From: an uncultured Lachnospiraceae bacterium
GTDB lineage: Bacteria; Bacillota; Clostridia; Lachnospirales; Lachnospiraceae
Direction of reading: 5' to 3'
Assembly (NCBI GenBank): GCA_900553305.1
Contig: USDI01000057.1
Span: 1 to 11,569, forward strand
Length of the DNA: 11,569 bases
The notes beneath the pieces were generated by a model that ran no database searches, was not told the DNA's origin, and saw only the letters and a list, made by a program, of their open reading frames with translations. The translations under genes were made by a program, and so were the position numbers. Shown in pieces: positions 1 to 6,415 of this stretch. Position 1 is the stretch's first letter; each line of letters opens with the position of its first letter.

Positions 1-355
1 CCATATCCATCGTGATAAACCAAATTGGGGATTGATCCACGACTTCCTCCAAGGAAGGAAGTTCGTAAGGATTCCAGTTTTCTCCCTGATCTGTGGACTC
101 ATAAACAGCCCCCGGCGCATCACACAAATATAAGGTTCCGTCTTTCGTAAGCCTGAGTCCTGCCGCAGATCTGCAGATATCGGAAAGATCCGTTTCTGCT
201 TCCACGTACCGTCCCATTCCTTTATTTGCTTCATCCACTGTCTGATTCGTTTTAGCTGAAGAATCTTCTTCTGCCGTACCTGCCGCCTGACCGGATCCAC
301 ATCCGGTCAGCAGAAGTACTCCTGCTAAAATCAAAGCCAAATGTTTTATTTTCAT
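1..355 (-). CDS. Asp-box lipoprotein, N-terminal part (cut by window edge)
   Basis: This is the first 118 codons of a secreted lipoprotein; the rest lies beyond the left edge. Residues 1-18 form a signal peptide (positive MKIKH start, then a hydrophobic run) ending in the lipobox LTGC, with Cys19 as the expected lipidation site. A Ser/Thr/Glu-rich low-complexity linker follows to about residue 45. Residues 87-94 (STDQGENW) match the Asp-box (SxDxGxxW) found on beta-propeller hairpins of sialidases, Vps10 and YCF48-type proteins, so the mature part is probably a BNR-like propeller; only one motif is visible because of the truncation. The start is supported by GAAAGGA at 364-370, 8 nt upstream. 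The gene is divergent from the two-component system at 531 and shares a symmetric operator with it, so it is a likely regulon member. The ligand is unknown. Confidence 0.85.
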   Translation of the reverse strand, partial: MKIKHLALILAGVLLLTGCGSGQAAGTAEEDSSAKTNQTVDEANKGMGRYVEAETDLSDICRSAAGLRLTKDGTLYLCDAPGAVYESTDQGENWNPYELPSLEEVVDQSPIWFITMDM

Positions 356-407
356 GTTTTCATTCCTTTCCTGTCTTTTCCATTGCAATTTCAGATCTGA
401 CTGCTTT

Positions 408-442
408 ATCATAACAGGGCTTTCTCTAAACATTCTCTAAGA
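408..442 (-). promoter_or_regulatory. Predicted activator-type promoter of the lipoprotein gene
   Basis: Read on the minus strand, two 11-mers, TCTTAGAGAAT (442-432) and GTTTAGAGAAA (431-421), are followed after exactly 7 bp by TATGAT (413-408) as the -10 hexamer. The position where a -35 would lie (about 436-431) reads AGAATG, far from TTGACA, so the promoter probably needs an activator bound to the repeats. The leader to the start codon would be about 45-50 nt. Confidence 0.6.
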
Positions 443-476
443 AAATTAGGAAAATCTTAGAGATTTCTTAAAGATT
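421..476. promoter_or_regulatory. Symmetric four-half-site operator, probably for the adjacent OmpR-type regulator
   Basis: Four copies of an 11-bp unit with core TTAGAGA/TTAAAGA are seen: two tandem on the plus strand (455-465, 466-476) and two tandem on the minus strand (442-432, 431-421). They are separated by 12 bp of A-rich DNA (443-454). The innermost arms TCTCTAAGA (434-442) and TCTTAGAGA (455-463) form a perfect inverted repeat. Tandem half-sites with an 11-bp period are the usual target of PhoB/OmpR-family dimers. Assignment to the regulator encoded at 531 is inference from position. Confidence 0.72.
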
Positions 477-499
477 TCGGGTGTATACTGATCTATACT
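455..499 (+). promoter_or_regulatory. Predicted activator-type promoter of the two-component operon
   Basis: Repeats TCTTAGAGATT (455-465) and TCTTAAAGATT (466-476) end 7 bp before TATACT at 484-489. A second TATACT lies at 494-499. The -35 position for the first -10 (461-466, AGATTT) does not resemble TTGACA, so the regulator probably replaces -35 contacts. The 7-bp spacing equals that of the divergent lipoprotein promoter. Confidence 0.62.
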
Positions 500-530
500 G
501 TAAAAACAGAACAGAAATAGGGGAAAGATT

Positions 531-1226
531 ATGCGTATTTTACTGGCAGAGGATGACCGGATGCTGAACCGGGCCTTGTGTTATCAATTAGAAAATCTGG
601 ACTTTCAGGTGGATAGCTGTCTGGACGGAGAAGATGCCCTGTTTTATGGGGAACAGAATATTTATGATGTCATTTTGCTGGACCGGATGCTTCCCGGAAT
701 GGAAGGAACGGAAATTCTGACTGCCCTGCGTGCCAAAGGAATCAGCACTCCCATCATTATGATTACTGCACTTGGAACCTTATCGGACAAGGTAAAAGGA
801 CTGGATCTGGGGGCAGACGATTATCTGGTGAAGCCCTTCGCCTTTGAAGAGCTGATGGCTCGGATCCGCTGTGTCACACGCCGTTCCCCGATCCTCACAC
901 CTTCCGATCCATCGAAAGTATGCTTAGAGGATCTTACCTTATTTATAGAAGAAAAGCGCCTAATGGGACCTGCCGGGCAGTGCACGCTTTCACAGCGGGA
1001 AGCCGTCCTGGCGGAAGTTCTGCTGCGCGCAGGTTTAAATACGCCAATGCCCCGTACCACCCTATTATTAAAGGTATGGGGACCGGACAGCGATATTGAA
1101 GACGGAAACCTGGATAACTATATTCACTTTCTACGCCGCCGCATCCGGCAGCTTGAAAGTACATTGCAGATTAAAACCCTGCGTGGAACCGGCTACTGCC
1201 TGACCAAAGCCGGTGAAAGGAACTGA
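531..1226 (+). CDS. OmpR/PhoB-family response regulator
   Basis: This is a DNA-binding response regulator of 231 residues, a normal family length. The receiver domain (about 1-115) has the acidic pocket E7-D8-D9, the phospho-acceptor D51 in VILLDRMLPG, T79 in the MITAL switch strand, and K101 in VKPF. The C-terminal winged helix (about 130-226) includes the typical helix with NYIHFLRRRI and the terminal hairpin TLRGTGY. The start is supported by AGGGG at 519-523, 7 nt before the ATG. The kinase gene follows within 7 bp, so the two form an operon. The promoter carries tandem 11-bp repeats of the kind this family binds, so positive autoregulation is likely. No close named homologue (VanR, PhoP, CssR) can be assigned from sequence alone, and the signal is unknown. 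Confidence 0.96.
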   Translation: MRILLAEDDRMLNRALCYQLENLDFQVDSCLDGEDALFYGEQNIYDVILLDRMLPGMEGTEILTALRAKGISTPIIMITALGTLSDKVKGLDLGADDYLVKPFAFEELMARIRCVTRRSPILTPSDPSKVCLEDLTLFIEEKRLMGPAGQCTLSQREAVLAEVLLRAGLNTPMPRTTLLLKVWGPDSDIEDGNLDNYIHFLRRRIRQLESTLQIKTLRGTGYCLTKAGERN

Positions 1227-1233
1227 CACTGCC

Positions 1234-2511
1234 ATGATTTTACAGAAAGTACATTTGAAGCTTACCCTGCTGTGCACCGGAATTACCGCTTTTATTATGC
1301 TGGTAATGTCCCTAATTTACCTTCATTTGTCCGAAACACAGCTTTTTCAGAATGAACTGTATTCCTTCGAGAACGATTTACATACCATGGAAACCAACCT
1401 CGAGCAGCAATCCATCATCTCCATGGAATGGATTGCCAAGATGGAAGCCTATGGAAATTATCAGTTGTTCCTGTTTGATAACGGGACTCCCTTTCTCTAT
1501 AACCAGCTTCACGATACCCCACAAAACCAGAAGCTTCTTAAGAAAGCACAGGAAGCTGCAGAAGAACTGGAGCTTCCCTCAAAGAAATCCTCTACGGTTT
1601 TAAACCGGATGGACTCCGTACTCTTAAATGCTTCCCGCCAGGAAAACGATTTAATCGGTATGGTCTATTCGACAGGAAGCGACAGTTCCCTGCAGATTTT
1701 TGTCTTCTCTTCGCTTTCCCACCTACATTACCAGTACATAGAACAGAGGATTTTCTTCGTGTTGATTACCGTATCGGCAACCTTGCTTTTGTTTGCCTTT
1801 TCCTATTTCTTTATGAAAGGGCTATTAAAGCCCATTGCCGAAAATCAGGAAAAGCAGCTTCAATTCGTTGCTTCTGCGTCTCACGAGCTCCGCACACCGT
1901 TGGCTGTCATCCTGTCCAGTGCCGAATGCTGTGAATATGGGGCTTCTTCCGACCAGCATTCCTTCCTGCGAACCATCGGGGAGGAAGGAAAACGGATGTC
2001 ACACCTGATTGACGAAATGCTCTACCTTTCCCAATCCCGCGACCAGCAGATGCGGATTCACTTAGAGCAGGTAGAACTGGACACTCTGTGTCTAAAGGGC
2101 TTTGAATCCTTTGAACCGCTGGCTGCCAGACAGGGACTTACACTTTCGCTGGATCTCCCGGAGCATCCTATTCCTTCTGTAACCGGTGATGAAGAAAAGC
2201 TTATGCAGCTATTAAGCATCTTATTAAGCAATGCCCTAAGCTACACCCCAAAGGGTGGAAGCATCACCATCCGGCTGAAAACGCAGGGGCGAGCCCATCT
2301 GATTTCGGTAGAAGATACCGGAATCGGAATTGCCAAAGAAGATCAGCCTCATATTTTTGATCGTTTTTATCGGACAGAAAAATCCCGAAGCACCAAAGGG
2401 CACTTCGGGTTAGGTTTATCGATTGCTTATGAAATTGTGACCGCCCATGGCGGCAAAATCGAGGTAGAAGATAATACTCCAAACGGAAGCATCTTTACCG
2501 TTACTTTATAA
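1234..2511 (+). CDS. Membrane sensor histidine kinase
   Basis: This protein of 425 residues should be the partner of the preceding response regulator. A first membrane helix (about 9-28), an extracytoplasmic region of about 140 residues with no recognisable ligand domain, and a second helix (about 173-194) are seen. The dimerisation/phospho-acceptor segment has H217 in ASHELRTPL; the ATPase domain has the N box at N333 (LLSNALSYTPKGG), G1 DTGIG (361-365) and G2 GLGL (392-395). Only about 20 residues separate helix 2 from the H box, so a HAMP domain is absent. The ATG at 1234 was chosen because AAAGGA (1216-1221) lies upstream, although the spacing of 12 nt is long. An upstream GTG at 1213, overlapping the regulator gene, would add seven residues but has no ribosome site. 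The gene's end overlaps the convergent Nudix gene by 6 bp. Confidence 0.94.
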   Translation: MILQKVHLKLTLLCTGITAFIMLVMSLIYLHLSETQLFQNELYSFENDLHTMETNLEQQSIISMEWIAKMEAYGNYQLFLFDNGTPFLYNQLHDTPQNQKLLKKAQEAAEELELPSKKSSTVLNRMDSVLLNASRQENDLIGMVYSTGSDSSLQIFVFSSLSHLHYQYIEQRIFFVLITVSATLLLFAFSYFFMKGLLKPIAENQEKQLQFVASASHELRTPLAVILSSAECCEYGASSDQHSFLRTIGEEGKRMSHLIDEMLYLSQSRDQQMRIHLEQVELDTLCLKGFESFEPLAARQGLTLSLDLPEHPIPSVTGDEEKLMQLLSILLSNALSYTPKGGSITIRLKTQGRAHLISVEDTGIGIAKEDQPHIFDRFYRTEKSRSTKGHFGLGLSIAYEIVTAHGGKIEVEDNTPNGSIFTVTL

Positions 2512-3030
2512 AGAATTCTTCTGAAGCTTACGCATAACAAGCAGTTCACGGACTACCCAGGGAGCTTCGGAAGGCTCCTTCACGTTTTCGTTACGGGCAA
2601 TCATGTCTGCAAGAGGAAGCCAGCAGACCTTCGTTCCCGCCTCTCCCTCATAAAAGTTTTCAATGGCATACCCGGATGCATCCGCTGCTTCCTTAGAATC
2701 TCTGATATCTTCCACCTCACAGAAGTAATAATAGGAATCCATAACGAGAACTTCTTCGGACTGCCGGTTTGTCTTCTCATGCACCAGAAAGCCTTCCCGG
2801 ATGCTGTCAGGCTTTACATGACAGCCCGTTTCTTCTAAGACCTCCCGCGTCAGTGTGCCGAACAGGAACTCTCCCTGCTCCATACCGCCGCCCGGAAATT
2901 TACAGTCTCCCTGCTCTCCCAGAATCACCAGATATTTCCCATTCTGACAAATGATACCACGGACTGCCGTGCGTCCCACGAAGCTTCCGTCATCAATACC
3001 TTCCGGTAAGTTCAATGTCAGTTCCTGCAT
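2506..3030 (-). CDS. Nudix hydrolase
   Basis: This protein of 174 residues hydrolyses, as a family, nucleoside diphosphates linked to another moiety (NTPs, ADP-ribose, NADH, dinucleoside polyphosphates); the substrate cannot be told here. The Nudix box is complete: G48, five residues, E54, seven residues, then REVLEETG at 62-69, giving the Mg-binding glutamates E66 and E67. The family's final hydrophobic position holds C70. There is no signal peptide, so it is cytosolic. It starts 13 bp inside the end of the upstream membrane-protein gene, with GGAG (3039-3042) 8 nt before the ATG, so translation is probably coupled. Its stop codon lies inside the last codons of the convergent kinase gene. 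The link to its membrane-protein neighbour may be only operonic. Confidence 0.93.
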   Translation of the reverse strand: MQELTLNLPEGIDDGSFVGRTAVRGIICQNGKYLVILGEQGDCKFPGGGMEQGEFLFGTLTREVLEETGCHVKPDSIREGFLVHEKTNRQSEEVLVMDSYYYFCEVEDIRDSKEAADASGYAIENFYEGEAGTKVCWLPLADMIARNENVKEPSEAPWVVRELLVMRKLQKNSL

Positions 3031-4214
3031 GCTTCTTTCTCCACAACCACTTCTTTATCGTAAATCCAGGTCACGCCCCGATCATCGGAGTGATACAGGC
3101 CATGACAGAAGCCGTCCTGATTATAATAATCTCCATCGGCTCCCTGACCGGCTTCCATATAGAGGATGCCATCTTCCTCCCATACCTTTTCCGGCATGAC
3201 GAACGGATTATAATAGGTTCCGTCGGAAAGCTTTATTTTTGCTGACGGATAGGAAACCTCCCGGAAGGTTTTTCCTCCGTCTGCGGTACGGTAAAAGGCT
3301 CCCTTGGCGCCTCCGCTATAGGAAAGGCACGAAAATCCGGTCTTTCCATCGTCGAGGAAATGAATCCACTTCGCTGCGCCGCCCATTCCAAGGTAAGGAT
3401 CGGAATTCACAACTTCTGCGGTCTTTCCGTCGGCCTGTACAAGAAGAAGCACATAATAGCGGCTTCCCGCTGCCTGATCGACCGGAACCATCCGGTATTC
3501 CCTTCCGTCTGCCAACGTATCCACCGCATCTGCGTCATAGGTCAGATACAGCTCCAGATATTCCTGACTGACCTGCGTATCATTCCCTGAATCGTTTCCA
3601 GCTGTCTTATTTTCCTCCACTTTTGCCGAGTTTTCTGCTTCCTGCAGGGTCAGCTCCTCAACATAGAGATACAGATCATTATAAAATGCCGTCATATCAC
3701 CGCTTTCCATATAGGAAGAAAGGGCAAAGGAATATCGTTCTTCTCCAACAGAAAACCAGATCGTATCCCGGGATAGATCCGGATAATTCTGCGCCAGATC
3801 ACACATGTCCCGGCAGAACTTTTCAATCTCTGCCTCTTCACGATAGACACCACCTACAATAAGCTGCTTCGTATCCGGATCCCCGTCCGTAACCTCATAA
3901 TAAACATAACGGTTATGTTGTGCGGAAAATTCTTTGGTTGCCTCATCTTCCACAACCTCTACCCGGGGCTCTGCATTCTGTGTGACGCCGGTATTCTGTG
4001 CAGCTTCGGTGTTCTCTACTTCTTCCTCTTCCGTACCGGTCTCATCCATTTCCTGATCCCGGGAGGATGCCAGTGTATCATTGATATTTTCCTGTATGCG
4101 GTCCCTGGACAGGTAAATACTGCCGCCAATCAGCAGCAGGATTCCTGCCAGAACCACAAATACAATGATCAATGCCCGATTCGATTTTATTTCTTTATTC
4201 TCCTGATTTGACAT
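3018..4214 (-). CDS. Single-pass membrane protein with Asp-box (BNR-like) motifs
   Basis: This 398-residue protein has a short cytosolic lysine-containing N-terminus, one membrane helix at about 13-35 without a lipobox, then an acidic Glu/Thr/Asn-rich linker (about 45-95), giving an N-in, C-out topology. The outer part begins with a region rich in Tyr and acidic residues (100-190), then a second Asn/Ser-rich linker (about 193-215). The C-terminal half has Asp-box-like motifs RTADGGKTF (309-317) and SDDRGVTW (376-383) plus a weaker LDDGKTGF (287-294), suggesting propeller-type hairpins. Sialidase activity is not implied because the Arg triad and other catalytic residues cannot be recognised. 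The start is supported by GAAAGG (4223-4228), 8 nt upstream. It overlaps the Nudix gene, so the pair is one transcription unit. Another Asp-box exoprotein sits at 1-355, across the two-component genes. The ligand is unknown. Confidence 0.8.
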   Translation of the reverse strand: MSNQENKEIKSNRALIIVFVVLAGILLLIGGSIYLSRDRIQENINDTLASSRDQEMDETGTEEEEVENTEAAQNTGVTQNAEPRVEVVEDEATKEFSAQHNRYVYYEVTDGDPDTKQLIVGGVYREEAEIEKFCRDMCDLAQNYPDLSRDTIWFSVGEERYSFALSSYMESGDMTAFYNDLYLYVEELTLQEAENSAKVEENKTAGNDSGNDTQVSQEYLELYLTYDADAVDTLADGREYRMVPVDQAAGSRYYVLLLVQADGKTAEVVNSDPYLGMGGAAKWIHFLDDGKTGFSCLSYSGGAKGAFYRTADGGKTFREVSYPSAKIKLSDGTYYNPFVMPEKVWEEDGILYMEAGQGADGDYYNQDGFCHGLYHSDDRGVTWIYDKEVVVEKEACRN

Positions 4215-4305
4215 TTCAGTAACCTTTCAAGACTCTGATGCCATCTACTGTTCCATGCTTTCACAGTTACTCTTGATGCATATTCATCTTACATCATGGT
4301 TCCGG

Positions 4306-4340
4306 TATCTTCACCGTTATCTTCACCGTTATCTCTTCAC
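4306..4340. repeat. 12-bp tandem repeat across the end of the GH42 gene
   Basis: TATCTTCACCGT occurs twice back to back (4306-4317 and 4318-4329), and a third degenerate unit with one inserted base lies at 4330-4340. The GH42 stop codon (4329-4331) lies at the junction of units two and three, so the degenerate unit encodes the enzyme's last residues and the exact units are just after the stop. This looks like slippage duplication of the gene end. Confidence 0.8.
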
Positions 4341-6350
4341 AATGGCTACGCCATATTTTTCAAGAGTAAGCGTATCACCCTTTGCATAAACCTGATCCGT
4401 CAGCAGATCGGTTCCGGCTTCTTCCATCACAATTTCCTTCTCCTCCTGTGTATTATTTAACAGGAACAGGAATTCTCCATTGTCGTTGTAACGGGCTGTT
4501 GCCTCGATTCCCTCCGGTGTCTTTGCAACCGGCCTGATACCAAGGCTTTCGCAGATATCACCAAGATATTTCTTATAAAACTCTTCATTCGAGCGTGCAC
4601 CTACATAATAAGCTTTGCCCTTACCAAACTCATTCTCGGTGAGCACCGGCATGCCTGCGTAAAAATCGCTCTCATAGGAAGCCACCTCCCTGGCACCGCG
4701 AAGATGCATCAGGTCGCAGAGAAGACCTGCCGGATACTGCTTTCCTTCATAAACAAAGGAGTTATTCTCTTCCGGAGGAAGTGCATCGGATTCCTCCACC
4801 CAGATGCCAAGAATATCCTTCAGTCTGCCCGGATATCCTCCGAGAGTAACCAGATCATGATCCTCTACATAACCGCTGAAATAGGTCGTAAGGAAGCTGC
4901 CGCCCTGCTGTACATATTCGCGTACTTTTTCATCGAATCCATCCTTACACATATAAAGCATCGGTGCCACCACCAGCTTATAGGAAGAAAGATCATCCTC
5001 CACACTGACAAAATCCACAGAAATATTCTGCTGGAAGAATGCCCTGTAATAGAAGCTTACTTCCTTCGTATAATTAATCAGCTTACTCGGACCTGCACTT
5101 AATTCTGCTGCCCACCAGTTATCCCAGTCAAAGACAATCGCAACATCAGATTTTGCTCTTGCACCAAGCGTTACACCCTGCAGCTTATCCAGTTCTGCGC
5201 CAAGTGCGGTAATCTCACGAAATACTCTGGTATCATCCGTTCCCACATGCTCGATCACGCCGCTGTGATACTTTTCGCAGGCACCCATGCTTCTTCTCAT
5301 CTGGAAAAACATTACAGTGTCTGCACCATGTGCAACCGCTTCATAGCTCCATAATCTCATTACGCCGGGCCGCTTCAGCTTACAGTAAATGTGCCAGTTG
5401 CTGACTCCAGGTGTCTGTTCCATCAGTGCAAAGGGCTTGCCCTGCTTAAGTCCACGCATCAGATCATGGTTCATGGCTGCATCTCCCGGTACGGCATCAT
5501 ATGCCGGATAGTTATCCCAGGAAACAAAGTCCATATCCTTCGCCCACTTCTGATAATCCAGATGCTTATAAGCACCCATAAGATTCGTGGTAACCGGAAT
5601 ATCCGGTGTAATTCTCTTTAAAACATCCTTTTCAATATTGAAGCATTCCAGCATGCTGTTGGAATTGAAACGATTGTAATCAAGGGAAATTCCCTGGAAA
5701 TTCGTACGGATCTGTCCGTCCCACAGGAATTCTTCGGAAAGCATGTTGCAGGCTACCACATCGTCCCAGTCATACATCGTATGGCTCCAGAATGCCGTAT
5801 TCCATACACGGTTCAGTTCATCAAGGGTACCATACTTCTTCTGCAGCCATACACGGAAGGCTTTTTCACAGTTTTCACAATAGCACCAGCCGCCAAATTC
5901 ATTGTTAATATGCCAGGCTACAATATTATCGTAATCCTTATAACGCTCTGCGATCTTTTCCACAAGCGCTGCAGAATACTTACGGTAATTCGGGCTGTTC
6001 GGACAGGAATTGTGACGTGCGCCGAACTTCCTCTTCATTCCGTTATGCTCTACCCGGAGAATATCCGGATATTTTCTTGCCATCCATGCCGGATGCGCTC
6101 CGGTAGAGGTTGCCATGCAGACCTTTAAGCCATTCTCTTTTACAAGCTTCATAATCTTATCCAGCTTGCTGAAATCGTAGGTACTCTCATCCGGCTGCAA
6201 TGCTGCCCAGCTGAATACATTTAAGGTCACGACATCAATATGCGCCTTATGAAAAAGCCTCATATCCTCTTCCCAGATCTCCTCCGGCCACTGCTCCGGA
6301 TTGTAATCTCCGCCATATAACATTTTCTGTACTTTTTTGCTTTCAATCAT
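4329..6350 (-). CDS. GH42 beta-galactosidase
   Basis: This 673-residue protein, the normal size for glycoside hydrolase family 42, removes terminal beta-galactosyl residues from oligosaccharides with retention of configuration. The TIM barrel (about 1-385) begins with the family signature YGGDYNPEQWP (12-22). The predicted acid/base is E151 in HINNEFGG and the nucleophile is E311 in ALMEQTPG. C116, C156, C158 and C161 reproduce the four-cysteine zinc site known from Thermus GH42. A trimerisation/Rossmann-like domain (about 395-605) and a small beta domain (615-673) follow. There is no signal peptide, so it is cytosolic. A strong AGGAGG (6359-6364) lies 8 nt before the ATG. It follows the GH3 gene by 65 bp with no terminator seen, so they are probably one operon. 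Lactose, galactan or plant-derived galacto-oligosaccharides are all possible substrates. Confidence 0.95.
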   Translation of the reverse strand: MIESKKVQKMLYGGDYNPEQWPEEIWEEDMRLFHKAHIDVVTLNVFSWAALQPDESTYDFSKLDKIMKLVKENGLKVCMATSTGAHPAWMARKYPDILRVEHNGMKRKFGARHNSCPNSPNYRKYSAALVEKIAERYKDYDNIVAWHINNEFGGWCYCENCEKAFRVWLQKKYGTLDELNRVWNTAFWSHTMYDWDDVVACNMLSEEFLWDGQIRTNFQGISLDYNRFNSNSMLECFNIEKDVLKRITPDIPVTTNLMGAYKHLDYQKWAKDMDFVSWDNYPAYDAVPGDAAMNHDLMRGLKQGKPFALMEQTPGVSNWHIYCKLKRPGVMRLWSYEAVAHGADTVMFFQMRRSMGACEKYHSGVIEHVGTDDTRVFREITALGAELDKLQGVTLGARAKSDVAIVFDWDNWWAAELSAGPSKLINYTKEVSFYYRAFFQQNISVDFVSVEDDLSSYKLVVAPMLYMCKDGFDEKVREYVQQGGSFLTTYFSGYVEDHDLVTLGGYPGRLKDILGIWVEESDALPPEENNSFVYEGKQYPAGLLCDLMHLRGAREVASYESDFYAGMPVLTENEFGKGKAYYVGARSNEEFYKKYLGDICESLGIRPVAKTPEGIEATARYNDNGEFLFLLNNTQEEKEIVMEEAGTDLLTDQVYAKGDTLTLEKYGVAIVKR

Positions 6351-6415
6351 GTAATAATCCTCCTGCTGCCGTTGTTTTTATTCTGGTTTTAACATGATAT
6401 CTATGAATTGGGTAA

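Noticed and set aside
1213..1233. GTG start for the histidine kinase overlapping the regulator gene
   Set aside because: No ribosome site precedes it, whereas AAAGGA lies before the ATG at 1234 and the kinase family usually begins shortly before the first membrane helix.
3018..4214. Sialidase assignment for the Asp-box membrane protein
   Set aside because: Asp-box motifs are shared by many non-enzymatic propellers, and no RIP motif, Arg triad or Tyr/Glu catalytic pair could be recognised.
4215..4328. Promoter or terminator between the GH42 gene and the membrane-protein gene
   Set aside because: No paired -35/-10 hexamers and no GC-rich stem with a T tract were found; only the tandem repeat and a weak TGATG/CATCA pairing are visible, so operon continuity here is undecided.
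4704..5102. Long plus-strand open frames opposite the GH42 and GH3 genes (for example 4704-5102 and 7124-7630)
   Set aside because: They are mirror frames of genes with complete catalytic motifs, have no ribosome site or family pattern, and show no sign of coding.
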